A stretch of 58,915 nucleotides of DNA from an uncultured Pelagibacteraceae bacterium (lineage in GTDB: Bacteria; Pseudomonadota; Alphaproteobacteria; Pelagibacterales; Pelagibacteraceae). Made by a program: the position numbers and the translations under genes. The notes beneath the pieces were generated by a model, which saw only the letters and a program-made list of their open reading frames with translations, did no database searches and had not been told where the DNA came from. Of this stretch, positions 1 through 7,987 are shown piece by piece; the first letter of the stretch is position 1; each line of letters opens with the position of its first letter. The stretch is taken from assembly GCA_902574695.1 (NCBI GenBank), contig CACGON010000006.1, positions 1 through 58,915 of the forward strand, read 5' to 3'.

Positions 1-2
1 TA

Positions 3-539
3 GTGCATTTTGATGCTCATACTGATTGTTTTGAGAAACTAGATCATTTTTTAGGCGCAAAAAAATCAGCAGCTCACTGGGCTTCATATTTAGTCAAACA
101 AGGTAACGTTGATCCCCATACAAGCACACAAATTGGTATTAGGGGAAATCCAAGAACTTTGGATTGGCTTCAGGCAAGTTATGATGTTGGATATCAAGTG
201 ATTACAATGGATGAATTTAGATCTCTTGGACAAAAAAAATGTTCTGAAATGATAATAGATAAATTTGGTGATAATCCAATTTATATTACTTTTGATTTAG
301 ACTGTTTGGATCCTAGTGTCGCTCCAGGCGTTGCCAATATAGAGCCAGCTTACAATGGTTTTAATATGGATGAAGTTAGAAAACTTTTACAAAGTTTAAA
401 AGGTAAAAATGTAATAGGTGGGGATGTAGTTTGCTTAATGCCAACAAAAGATAGTCCAAATCAAATTACAGCAATGGTTGCTGCTTCAGTGATGTTTGAA
501 ATAATTTGTTTAATCTCAATTAATTTAGGAAAAAAATAA
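3..539 (+). CDS. Ureohydrolase (agmatinase/arginase family), 5' end missing
   Basis: This is the C-terminal part of an arginase-fold hydrolase that cleaves a guanidino or amidino substrate. The reading frame enters the window open, and the first visible residues are the VHFDAHTD metal motif. The second metal motif, TFDLDCLDP, lies at about residues 96-104 of the visible part. Family members are usually about 310-330 residues, so roughly 130-150 residues lie upstream. The helix that normally reads DVVEV-P reads DVVCLMP here (residue 144 of the visible part), replacing the Glu that contacts the guanidinium group in arginase. The metal centre looks intact, so the protein is probably active, but the substrate cannot be named. 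It is followed after two bases by a methyltransferase, as first visible member of a dense plus-strand gene run. Confidence 0.85.
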   Translation: MHFDAHTDCFEKLDHFLGAKKSAAHWASYLVKQGNVDPHTSTQIGIRGNPRTLDWLQASYDVGYQVITMDEFRSLGQKKCSEMIIDKFGDNPIYITFDLDCLDPSVAPGVANIEPAYNGFNMDEVRKLLQSLKGKNVIGGDVVCLMPTKDSPNQITAMVAASVMFEIICLISINLGKK

Positions 540-541
540 TT

Positions 542-1171
542 ATGTCTCAAAAAGATGTCGGAAACAAAGTACCCATATATAAATTAAAAAAAACAGATGA
601 AGTAATGAGATATTACGATGAATGGGGAGAAGGAAATAAATATGATAAAGATATGGTTGATTGGAATTATACTGGTCCAAAAGAAACAACCGAAGTTTAT
701 ATAAAGTACGAGAAAAATAAAAATTCAAAAATTTATGATGCTGGATGCGGCACAGGCTTAGTGGGTGTTGAACTGAAAAAGCATGGTTTTTCTAATTTTT
801 ATGGAGCAGATTTATCACAAAAACTTTTAGACTTAGTACCAAAAGGTCTTTATCACAAATTAGATAAAGTTGATTTAAATAAGCCCATTAATGAAAAAGA
901 CAATTCTTTTGATGCTGTAATGTGTGTGGGTACTTTCACTTTTGGTCACGTTAAACCGCCTGCTTTAGATGAATTTATAAGAATTACAAAAGATAAAGGG
1001 TTAATTTGTTTCACAATAAATGAGGGAATTCACGAAGAATATGGTTTTGATAAAAAAATTGATCAATTAAACAAAGATAATAAATGGAAAGAGATTGAAT
1101 TTTTCAAATCAGATTATATTGCCAGTAAGGACGTAAACGCTTGGCTTGGGTTGTATGAAGTGATAAAATAA
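542..1171 (+). CDS. Class I SAM-dependent methyltransferase
   Basis: A 209-residue protein with a Rossmann-type methyltransferase fold. The SAM-binding glycine motif DAGCGTG is at residues 66-72, an acidic residue closing strand 2 is in the GAD at 88-90, and a strand 4 region lies around 'DAVMCVGTFTFGH'. The substrate is not evident. The ATG is two bases after the ureohydrolase stop, and the Rieske oxygenase starts three bases after its own stop, so it is probably cotranscribed with both. Small free-standing methyltransferases of this kind act on metabolites; a link to the neighbouring nitrogen and sulfur metabolites is inference only. Confidence 0.8.
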   Translation: MSQKDVGNKVPIYKLKKTDEVMRYYDEWGEGNKYDKDMVDWNYTGPKETTEVYIKYEKNKNSKIYDAGCGTGLVGVELKKHGFSNFYGADLSQKLLDLVPKGLYHKLDKVDLNKPINEKDNSFDAVMCVGTFTFGHVKPPALDEFIRITKDKGLICFTINEGIHEEYGFDKKIDQLNKDNKWKEIEFFKSDYIASKDVNAWLGLYEVIK

Positions 1172-1174
1172 GTC

Positions 1175-2350
1175 ATGTCTGATATTTATAATATTATAAA
1201 TAAAGAAAAACTTGATATTGTAAGTAAGCCCATTAAAGATGCTCACGGACTTCCAAATGAGTGTTACACTAGTAAAGAATATACTTTAATTGAAAGAAAA
1301 AAGTTATTTGAAGATAAATGGATGGTAATAGGGGTTGCAAGCTCTTTACCAAATGTTGGAGACGCAAAACCTGTAGATATTCTAGGTATGCCAATACTTC
1401 TTGTTAGAGGTAAAGATAAAAAAATAAGAGTCTTCCATAATGTTTGTAGCCATAGAGGACTTAAATTAGTAACTAAATCAGGAAATATTAAAAACGTTAT
1501 TAGATGTCCTTATCATTCTTGGTCTTATAATTTTGATGGTGAATTAGTTGCAACACCACATATTGGTGGTATGAATATCCACCAAACAAAAGATTTTGAA
1601 AGATCTAAAAGCAATCTTAAAGAAATACGATCATATATTTGGCTAGATTTAATAATGATTAATATAAATAATAATGAAATGTCTTTTGAAGAATATATTA
1701 AACCTCTCAGTGATCGATGGGAGGAATTTTGGCCAATAAAAGATAGAGAGCTTATCAACCACTCAAATGACTTTGGCTATTTTAAATTAAATGCAAATTG
1801 TAATTGGAAGTTTGCAATTGAAAATTATTGTGAAAGCTATCATTTGCCATGGGTACATCCAGGCTTAAATTCATATTCTAAAATAGAAGATCACTATCAT
1901 ATTCAGGGATTACCAAATAGGTTTGCTGGACAAGGAACAGTTGTTTATAATCCAAGATTTGAGGGAAAAGAAAAATTTCCGTGTTTTCCTAATTGGCCAA
2001 AAAATAAAGAAAATATTGCAGAGTATGTAGCTTTATTTCCAAATGTAATGCTTGGTATACATAAAGATCATTATTACGCTTATTGGTTAGAACCAATTAA
2101 CAATGAATTCACACTAGAACATATGGAATTGTATTATGTTGGAGAAGAAGCAGCTAATTCAAAAAAATTCGAGTCATTAAGAAAACAAAATCACAAACAA
2201 TGGGAAGATATTCAAAAAGAAGATGTTGATATTATACAAGGTATGCAAATTGGAAGAAACTCGCCGGTTTATAATGGTGGTAATTTTTCTCCAGTTATGG
2301 ATAATCCAACTCATCATTTTCATAAATGGGTAGTACAAAATTTAATTTAA
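1175..2350 (+). CDS. Rieske non-haem iron oxygenase, large (alpha) subunit
   Basis: A 391-residue ring-hydroxylating-type oxygenase. The Rieske [2Fe-2S] ligands are C91-x-H93 and C111-xx-H114. The mononuclear iron site is in the ENYCESYHLPWVHP segment, with H223 and H228 as likely ligands. This architecture is shared by aromatic-ring dioxygenases and by the monooxygenases that attack quaternary amines (choline monooxygenase, GbcA, CntA), so the substrate is open. No small (beta) subunit or dedicated reductase is adjacent. It sits between a methyltransferase and a DddP-like enzyme with gaps of 1-3 bases. In a window rich in methylated-amine and sulfonium genes, a demethylating or quaternary-amine role is a reasonable guess but not shown. 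Confidence 0.85.
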   Translation: MSDIYNIINKEKLDIVSKPIKDAHGLPNECYTSKEYTLIERKKLFEDKWMVIGVASSLPNVGDAKPVDILGMPILLVRGKDKKIRVFHNVCSHRGLKLVTKSGNIKNVIRCPYHSWSYNFDGELVATPHIGGMNIHQTKDFERSKSNLKEIRSYIWLDLIMININNNEMSFEEYIKPLSDRWEEFWPIKDRELINHSNDFGYFKLNANCNWKFAIENYCESYHLPWVHPGLNSYSKIEDHYHIQGLPNRFAGQGTVVYNPRFEGKEKFPCFPNWPKNKENIAEYVALFPNVMLGIHKDHYYAYWLEPINNEFTLEHMELYYVGEEAANSKKFESLRKQNHKQWEDIQKEDVDIIQGMQIGRNSPVYNGGNFSPVMDNPTHHFHKWVVQNLI

Positions 2351-2351
2351 A

Positions 2352-3587
2352 ATGAAATTTAAAAGAAAAATTGCTCCAGAAATAAAATCCTCACCAAAGT
2401 TTATTACAAAAAAAAGATTAAGAGAGGATGAAATTAATTTTAGTAAATTAAGATCATATCGACTAGATCGAGTTAAAAAAGAACTTGAAAAAAATAATTT
2501 AGAAGCTTGCATACTGTTTGATCCAGTAAATGTTCGATATGCATTGGATACAGTAAATATGAGTGTTTATAATATGCATAATCTGACTAGATATTGTTTT
2601 GTACCAGTTGATGGACCTACAATTTTATACGAATATTTTAACTGTGAAATTTTATCCAAAGATTTAAATTTAATTGATGAAATTAGACCTGCAATAACTT
2701 GGGATTATTTTAGTAATGGTGATCAAGCCAATGCACAATTAAAAAAATGGGTACATGAGATTGAAGATCTCTCAAAAAATTATTTTAAAAGTAAAAAAGT
2801 TGCCATTGATGTCATAAATGGACCAGCAGTAACAGCATTAAATAATGCAGGTATAAAAGTTGTAGATGCTAAACTTATTTTAGAACAAGCAAGAGTAATA
2901 AAATCAGCTGAGGAATTGAAATGCATGAAAGCAGCTCTAGAAGTTGCGGAAATAGGAGTTGCTAAAATGAGGGAAGAGATGAAAGCTGGCATGACAGAAG
3001 ATGAGCTTTGGTCTATTTTACATAAAACTAATATTGAACATGGGGGAGAGTGGATTGAATGTAGAATTCTTTCATCAGGCGAAAGAACTAATCCATGGAT
3101 GCAAGAGAGTAGTAATAAAGTAATTCAAAATAGTGAAATTGTATCCTTTGATACCGACATGGTTGGTCCCTACGGATATTGTGCAGATATATCGAGAGCT
3201 TTTGTTGTTGGACATAAATTTAATGATGAACAAAAAAAACTTTATTCAATGGCTATGGATCAAATAGATCATAATTTTAGATTAATTAAACCTGGAATGA
3301 CATTTAAAGAATTTGTAAAAAAATCTTGGGTGCTTCCAGAAGAGTATTATGGAAATAGATATTCATGTATGGTTCATGGAATTGGTTTATGTGATGAGTG
3401 GCCACAAATAAAATATCCAACTGATGGAGGCGAACAAGGTGGATCTTTTGAAAAAAATATGACAATTACTCTTGAGAGTTATATTGGAAAAGTTGGTGGC
3501 AAAGAAGGTGTTAAACTCGAGCAACAATATTTAGTTGGTCAAAATGGTTTAGAGCTGATGTCACATCATCCTTTAGAAAAAATTTAA
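2352..3587 (+). CDS. dddP: M24-family metalloenzyme, closely DddP-like (putative DMSP lyase)
   Basis: A 411-residue creatinase/prolidase-fold protein. All six metal ligands expected for DddP are present: D267, D269, D279, H342, E375 and E390. Their spacings (2, 10, 63, 33, 15) nearly match those I recall for Ruegeria DddP (2, 10, 64, 35, 15). The residue proposed as catalytic base in DddP (Asp six after the His ligand) is D348 in HGIGLCDEW, and the active-site Tyr five before that His is Y337. Segments such as GGEWIE and SFDTD also match DddP as I remember it. If the call is right it cleaves DMSP to DMS and acrylate in the cytoplasm. Related M24 paralogues with other substrates exist, so function is probable rather than certain. 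The gene symbol is tentative. An AcuI-like acrylyl-CoA reductase lies at 24475. Confidence 0.65.
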   Translation: MKFKRKIAPEIKSSPKFITKKRLREDEINFSKLRSYRLDRVKKELEKNNLEACILFDPVNVRYALDTVNMSVYNMHNLTRYCFVPVDGPTILYEYFNCEILSKDLNLIDEIRPAITWDYFSNGDQANAQLKKWVHEIEDLSKNYFKSKKVAIDVINGPAVTALNNAGIKVVDAKLILEQARVIKSAEELKCMKAALEVAEIGVAKMREEMKAGMTEDELWSILHKTNIEHGGEWIECRILSSGERTNPWMQESSNKVIQNSEIVSFDTDMVGPYGYCADISRAFVVGHKFNDEQKKLYSMAMDQIDHNFRLIKPGMTFKEFVKKSWVLPEEYYGNRYSCMVHGIGLCDEWPQIKYPTDGGEQGGSFEKNMTITLESYIGKVGGKEGVKLEQQYLVGQNGLELMSHHPLEKI

Positions 3588-4003
3588 TGAAAATTATTTT
3601 GATAATGGGTCTCCCGGGCGCAGGGAAAACGACTTTAGCAAACGAACTTGCACCAATGATTAAAGCTAAAAGATTAAATGCCGATGAAGTTAGGAAAGTT
3701 GCTGATGATTGGGATTTTTCTGAAGAAGGAAGAAAAAGACAATCTAAAAGAATGGCAGATTTTGCACTTAAGTTTAAAGAGGAGGGACATAATGTAGTTG
3801 CTGATTTTATTTGTCCAACACCTGATGCAAGAAATCTATTTCCTGCAGATTACATTATTTGGGTAGATACAATTAAACAAGGAAGGTTTGAAGACACTAA
3901 TCAAATGTTTGTTAAACCAGAAAAATTTAATTTTCATGTTACCTCACAAGATGCTAAGAGTTGGGCTACAAAAATATTAAAGGATTTAAAAAATGACTTA
4001 TAA
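3587..4003 (+). CDS. Small P-loop kinase, APS-kinase-like
   Basis: A 138-residue ATP-binding kinase. The Walker A motif GLPGAGKTT is at residues 8-16. RLNADEVRK near residue 33 and the 'ADFICPTPDAR' stretch near residue 73 resemble the Asp/Arg substrate region of adenylylsulfate kinase (CysC), although it is shorter than most CysC proteins (about 170-200). The start overlaps the preceding stop (TAATG) and its end overlaps the next gene by 11 bases, so it is translationally coupled on both sides. Its partner is a nucleotidyltransferase. No ATP-sulfurylase or sulfate-reduction genes are in view, so it is more likely to phosphorylate a metabolite alcohol than APS. Confidence 0.7.
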   Translation: MKIILIMGLPGAGKTTLANELAPMIKAKRLNADEVRKVADDWDFSEEGRKRQSKRMADFALKFKEEGHNVVADFICPTPDARNLFPADYIIWVDTIKQGRFEDTNQMFVKPEKFNFHVTSQDAKSWATKILKDLKNDL

Positions 4004-4367
4004 ATGGGATAACAAAAAACCAACAGCTCAAATGCTTGGAAGGTGGCAACCTTTCCATGATGGACACTACGCATTATTTAAAGAAATTATAAAAAAAACA
4101 GGCCAGGTTTGTATTCAAATAAGAGACGTACAAGGTGTTGACGATAATCCTTTTGATTTTGAGACAGTAAAAAAGAAAATTGAGGAAAGATTAAATCCAG
4201 AGTTCGGGGGAAGATTTAAAGTTATCTTAGTTCCAAATATTACTAATATTTGTTACGGAAGGGGAGTTGGATATAAAATTGAGGAAATAGTACTCTCTGA
4301 AGAAATTCAAAAAATTTCAGCTACAAAAATAAGAGCAAAAATGCGAGAGGATGGGGATTTAAAGTGA
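3993..4367 (+). CDS. Small nucleotidyltransferase (HxGH / ISxTxxR fold)
   Basis: A 124-residue cytidylyltransferase/adenylyltransferase-like protein. It has the nucleotide-binding motif H22-D-G-H25 within GRWQPFHDGH and the second motif ISATKIR at residues 108-114. Both are hallmarks of the HIGH nucleotidyltransferase superfamily, which includes NMN adenylyltransferase, PPAT, CTP:glycerol-3-phosphate cytidylyltransferase and ATP sulfurylase. It is too short for ATP sulfurylase. It overlaps the kinase by 11 bases and the following 2OG oxygenase by 4 bases. The kinase plus nucleotidyltransferase pairing suggests phosphorylation followed by NMP transfer to make an activated metabolite. The substrate is unknown. 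Confidence 0.7.
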   Translation: MTYKWDNKKPTAQMLGRWQPFHDGHYALFKEIIKKTGQVCIQIRDVQGVDDNPFDFETVKKKIEERLNPEFGGRFKVILVPNITNICYGRGVGYKIEEIVLSEEIQKISATKIRAKMREDGDLK

Positions 4368-5215
4368 ATGAAAGATTAAGATCTATTGTAGATTTAGATA
4401 AATACCCAATTCATGACTTAAATTCACCAATCATTAAAGGTCTAATTAAAAGATGCAAAAAAGAGCTAGATGAAAATAGCTGTTCAACTATTCCTAATTT
4501 TATATTACCAAAATCATTAAAAATCATGAATCAAGAGCTGGAGAAGCAGTTAGACGAAGTTTATATGTCTAACGAGAGTATAAACGCTTATTTATACGCT
4601 AAAGATGATCCATCATTACCTATTGATCATCCTAAACGGATATTTATGAATAGATATAACGGCTATCTTAACTCTAATTGTTTTTCTAAAAACTCTGAAA
4701 TGAAATATTTATATGAAACAGAGGAACTATTGAAATTTGTTTCTGCCTGTCTTGGCGTTTCACCAATTTATAGATGGGCAGACCCATTAGCCTGTCATGC
4801 ATATAATGTTATGAAACCAGACGGAATACTTCCATGGCATTTTGATAGTTGTGAATTCACATTAAGCCTAATGATACAAAAACCTGAAAATGGAGGAATA
4901 TTTGAATACTGTCCAAATATCAGGGAGCCAGGAAATGAAAATTTTGATGAGGTTAAAAAAGTTTTAGATGGAGATAGAGCAAGAGTTAAACAACTTAAAT
5001 TAGAACCTGGGGATCTTCAGATATTTAAAGGTAGATTTACTTTACATAGGGTAACAAAAATTGAGGGAAATAAATCAAGATATATGTGTATCCCAGCATA
5101 TGTTCTAGACCCTTGGAGAGTAAATACTCCTGAACACTCAAAAGCTATTTATGGCAAAGTGTTACCAATTCATTTAGAGAGAAACAACGCAAGGTCGGAT
5201 GGTTTAGCAGATTAA
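4364..5215 (+). CDS. 2-oxoglutarate/Fe(II)-dependent oxygenase-like protein
   Basis: A 283-residue protein with a double-stranded beta-helix iron site. The facial triad is predicted as H159-x-D161 (in PWHFDSCE) and distal H228, with the 2-oxoglutarate-binding Arg at about R239. An EPGD turn (LEPGDLQIFKG) precedes the distal His, as is common in the superfamily. The start is GTG, chosen because GTGA overlaps the stop of the nucleotidyltransferase by 4 bases and no better start is nearby. The substrate is unknown; its coupling to the kinase/nucleotidyltransferase pair suggests it acts on the same metabolite. It could hydroxylate or desaturate. Confidence 0.75.
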   Translation: MNERLRSIVDLDKYPIHDLNSPIIKGLIKRCKKELDENSCSTIPNFILPKSLKIMNQELEKQLDEVYMSNESINAYLYAKDDPSLPIDHPKRIFMNRYNGYLNSNCFSKNSEMKYLYETEELLKFVSACLGVSPIYRWADPLACHAYNVMKPDGILPWHFDSCEFTLSLMIQKPENGGIFEYCPNIREPGNENFDEVKKVLDGDRARVKQLKLEPGDLQIFKGRFTLHRVTKIEGNKSRYMCIPAYVLDPWRVNTPEHSKAIYGKVLPIHLERNNARSDGLAD

Positions 5216-5218
5216 ATT

Positions 5219-5578
5219 GTGAATAAAAAAAAAACTTTATTAGAGTGCCATTGTAAAAAAATAAAAATTGAAATCCAATCTTCAGATATTTTGAGCGATT
5301 TCACAAGATGTGATTGCTCATTATGTATCAAAAGAGGATCAATAATGGCAGTAGTTTTACTAGAGGAATTAAGTATTTTAAAAGGTGAGGAGAGTTTGAT
5401 CATGTATAAATTTGGAAAAAATCAAGCTTCTCATTATTTTTGTTCGATCTGTGGGATTTATACGCACCATAGATCTTTTACTAGTCCAAATAAATATTGT
5501 ATTAACCTAGGGTGTATAGATGACATTGATTATTTTAAATTTAAAAAAGTTCCAATATTTAATGGAAAAGGTATTTAA
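5219..5578 (+). CDS. GFA / CENP-V family zinc protein (copy 1)
   Basis: A 119-residue protein of the family named for 'glutathione-dependent formaldehyde-activating' enzymes, a Cys-rich zinc fold. Visible metal motifs are CHCKK near residue 10, CDCSLC near residue 32 and FCSICGIYTHH near residue 72. The start is GTG three bases after the previous stop. The family name over-states function: most members have no proven activity, though they are commonly linked to formaldehyde or S-adduct chemistry. Two more copies lie at 9968 and 40586, and the copy at 40586 is the closer match (shared ICGI-TH segment). It is probably cotranscribed with the oxygenase upstream and the enoyl-CoA hydratase downstream. 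Confidence 0.8.
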   Translation: MNKKKTLLECHCKKIKIEIQSSDILSDFTRCDCSLCIKRGSIMAVVLLEELSILKGEESLIMYKFGKNQASHYFCSICGIYTHHRSFTSPNKYCINLGCIDDIDYFKFKKVPIFNGKGI

Positions 5579-6364
5579 ATGACAAATTTTGAAACAGTTA
5601 AATTAAAAAAGATTTATGAGGGAATTAGTTTAGTTTCGATAAATGATCCAAAGTCATATAACTCTTTATCTTTCAAAACTTTAAATTCATTAATTTTAAC
5701 TTTTAAAAAACTTGATAGAGATAACTCAACTAAAGTTATTATTATAGAAGGCACAGGAAAAGGCTTTAGCGCTGGTCATAATTTAAAAGAGGTAAGAGGT
5801 TTAAAAAAAAAGAGTAAATATCAAAAATTATTCAATCTTTGCTCAAAATTGATGCTTCAAATAGTTGATGGAAGAAAACCAGTTATAGCTAAAGTTCATG
5901 GAGCTGCATTTGCTGCTGGCTGCCAATTGGTAGCAAGTTGCGATTTAGCATACAGCACCAAAGATGCGATCTTTGCCACTCCAGGAGTTAACATAGGACT
6001 TTTTTGCAGCACACCAATGGTTGCTGTAAGTCGTAAAATAAATAGAAAAGTGATGATGAAAATGCTTTTAACTGGAGAACCTATTAAAGCAAATTATGCA
6101 AAAGAAATTGGATTAATAAATGATTGTTATTCTAGAAGTATACTTAATAAAGAAGTTTTAAAAATAGCAAAACAAATTGCCTCTAAATCGAACTTAACTA
6201 TTAAAATTGGAAAAAAAGCTTTTTATAAGCAATTAGAAATGCCACTTAGCAAAGCCTATGCTTACACAAGTAAAATGATGACATTAAATATGATGGCAAG
6301 AGATGCAAAAGAGGGAATATCAGCATTTATTGAGAAAAGAAAACCGAATTGGAAAAACAAATAG
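5579..6364 (+). CDS. Enoyl-CoA hydratase/isomerase family protein
   Basis: A 261-residue crotonase-fold protein. The first oxyanion-hole segment is GFSAGHNLKE and the second is HGAAFAAGCQLVASCDLAY. The GHNLKE segment is like the ECHDC3 subgroup, whose catalytic activity is uncertain. Position and likely cotranscription with a CoA-binding-domain protein downstream suggest acyl-CoA chemistry, but the acyl group is unknown. The ATG immediately follows the preceding stop. A role in handling acryloyl-CoA from DMSP cleavage would fit the DddP-like gene upstream but is speculative. Confidence 0.85.
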   Translation: MTNFETVKLKKIYEGISLVSINDPKSYNSLSFKTLNSLILTFKKLDRDNSTKVIIIEGTGKGFSAGHNLKEVRGLKKKSKYQKLFNLCSKLMLQIVDGRKPVIAKVHGAAFAAGCQLVASCDLAYSTKDAIFATPGVNIGLFCSTPMVAVSRKINRKVMMKMLLTGEPIKANYAKEIGLINDCYSRSILNKEVLKIAKQIASKSNLTIKIGKKAFYKQLEMPLSKAYAYTSKMMTLNMMARDAKEGISAFIEKRKPNWKNK

Positions 6365-6366
6365 CA

Positions 6367-6828
6367 ATGGAAAATATTGAAAGAGTTTTAAAAAATTCAA
6401 AAACTATCGCAATGATTGGTGTTAGTTCTTTAAAAAAAAAAGAAGATCCAAAGAATCTTAAAAGAAAACCATCAACAATTGTTATGAAATATATGCAAGA
6501 TTTTGGTTACAAAGTAATACCTGTAAATCCTTTTGCTAAAGATGAAATAATTCATGGAGAAAAAGTTTTTGGTGACTTAAAAGATATTAAATTCGAGATT
6601 GATATTGTTGATGTATTTCGCCCATCCAATGAAACCCCAGTAATTGCAAAACAAGCTGTAGAGATTGGAGCAAAAACACTTTGGTTACAATATGGAATAC
6701 AACATGAAGAAGCAAAAAAAATTGCATCTGAAAATAAGATGAATTATTTTGAAAATTTATGCATTAAACAAGAGTACCAAAAAATTTTTGAAAAAATGAA
6801 CCCAGTTTTTCCTGTTTTAAAAAAATAA
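6367..6828 (+). CDS. CoA-binding domain protein (YccU-like)
   Basis: About 153 residues making a single Rossmann-type CoA-binding domain (CoA_binding_2) like that of succinyl-CoA ligase alpha. It opens MENIERVLKNSKTIAMIGVS and contains VIPVNP and the DIVDVFRPS turn typical of the family. A TTG at 6349 is in frame, but the ATG at 6367 is preferred because it follows the stop of the hydratase (6362-6364) and matches the usual N-terminus. Function of these single-domain proteins is not established; binding of CoA or a nucleotide is expected. Confidence 0.85.
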   Translation: MENIERVLKNSKTIAMIGVSSLKKKEDPKNLKRKPSTIVMKYMQDFGYKVIPVNPFAKDEIIHGEKVFGDLKDIKFEIDIVDVFRPSNETPVIAKQAVEIGAKTLWLQYGIQHEEAKKIASENKMNYFENLCIKQEYQKIFEKMNPVFPVLKK

Positions 6829-6839
6829 ATAAAACGTAA

Positions 6840-7418
6840 ATGCTAAGGAAAATTTATATTTTGTTATTCTCAATTATATTTTCTACAAATTCATTTAGTC
6901 AAGAAATAGAAAAGGTATATTTCGCCGGTGGATGTTTTTGGTGTATGGAGGAGTCGTTCGAAAAACTAGAAGGGGTGATCGAGGTAATTTCTGGTTATTC
7001 TGGAGGTACCACTTCAAATCCAACATATAAAGAAGTTACTTATGGGGACACAGGCCACTTTGAAACTGTAGAAATAATTTATGATAAATCATTAATAAAC
7101 TTTGAAAAATTACTAAAAATTTTTTGGATAAATATCGACCCTTTTGATGCAAAAGGACAGTTTTGTGACAAAGGATATAGTTACAGATCTGTAGCATTCT
7201 TCAAAACTGAGGATCAAAAAAATCAAATAATAAATAGTATTAAAAAAATTGAAAAGGATTTTAACAAAGAAGTAGTTACTTATGTCCGAAAATTTGATAA
7301 ATTTTACAAAGCTGAGGATAGCCATCAAAATTATTACCAAGAGTATTTTGTGAATTATTTGTTGTATAAAAAAGGATGTGGAAGAGAAAAAAGGTTAAAT
7401 AGTATTTGGAAAAAATGA
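6840..7418 (+). CDS. msrA: Peptide methionine-S-sulfoxide reductase MsrA, exported
   Basis: A 192-residue MsrA that reduces methionine S-sulfoxide in oxidised proteins. The catalytic motif GGCFWCMEE places the nucleophile at C32. The SGYSGG, TGHFETV and YYQEYF blocks are conserved, and a likely recycling Cys is in the C-terminal KKGCGRE. Residues 1-20 form a hydrophobic signal peptide, so it probably acts in the periplasm. The following reductase starts inside its stop codon (ATGA). The preceding gap is only 11 bases. Confidence 0.95.
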   Translation: MLRKIYILLFSIIFSTNSFSQEIEKVYFAGGCFWCMEESFEKLEGVIEVISGYSGGTTSNPTYKEVTYGDTGHFETVEIIYDKSLINFEKLLKIFWINIDPFDAKGQFCDKGYSYRSVAFFKTEDQKNQIINSIKKIEKDFNKEVVTYVRKFDKFYKAEDSHQNYYQEYFVNYLLYKKGCGREKRLNSIWKK

Positions 7419-7984
7419 AAAAAATATTCTTAGTTTACAGTCACTATAATAATAGTTCTTTTAATGCCTCTATAAAAGAAACTTTCATGAAATGTTTAAA
7501 AGAAAGAGGGCATCAAGTAGATTGTGTAGATTTATACAAGGAAAAATTCAATCCAGTATTTGCGGGAGAGAAGCCTGACAGTGTAGTATTGGATCATAGA
7601 CATAGAATTGAACAAAGCGATATAATTGCAATGATAGCCCCAATTTGGAATTTTAGACTTCCCGCAATAGCAGAAGGGTGGATAGATAAAGTTTTAGCTC
7701 CTCCCTGGGCTTTCACTTTTAAAAAACTTGTGGGAAATTATGGATATCCAGTTGGAAACTTAAAAGGAAAAAAAGCAATTATATTTTGCACTTATGGCTC
7801 TCCTCAGTTTGCGATAAGAACTTTTTTTTTAAATATGCCTACTAAAAGATTAAAAAGAGGTGTTTTTAATCTTTGTGGTATTTCCGATATAACATATAAA
7901 AGATTTTTTTCAGTTCCTTTTGTCTCAGATGAGAAAAGAAAAAAATTTTTGAAAGTTGTTGCTGATACAGCTAATAAAATTTAG
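7415..7984 (+). CDS. NAD(P)H dehydrogenase (quinone)-like flavodoxin-fold protein
   Basis: A protein of about 189 residues with the flavodoxin-like fold of the NQO1/MdaB/KefF group. It opens with KKIFLVYSHYNNSSFN (phosphate-binding loop) and has the APIWNFRLPAIAEGWIDKV block and the 'CTYGSPQF' loop that binds flavin. The ATG at 7415 is chosen over the in-frame TTG at 7406 because it gives an ATGA overlap with msrA. It probably reduces quinones or similar electrophiles in the cytoplasm. It closes the plus-strand run; the next gene converges on it with only 3 bases between. Confidence 0.8.
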   Translation: MKKIFLVYSHYNNSSFNASIKETFMKCLKERGHQVDCVDLYKEKFNPVFAGEKPDSVVLDHRHRIEQSDIIAMIAPIWNFRLPAIAEGWIDKVLAPPWAFTFKKLVGNYGYPVGNLKGKKAIIFCTYGSPQFAIRTFFLNMPTKRLKRGVFNLCGISDITYKRFFSVPFVSDEKRKKFLKVVADTANKI

Positions 7985-7987
7985 TGA

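Noticed and set aside
3587-4367. Sulfate-activation (APS kinase plus ATP sulfurylase) reading of the kinase/nucleotidyltransferase pair
   Set aside because: The 124-residue transferase is far shorter than ATP sulfurylase, its HxGH and ISxTxxR motifs are generic, and no sulfate reduction genes are near.
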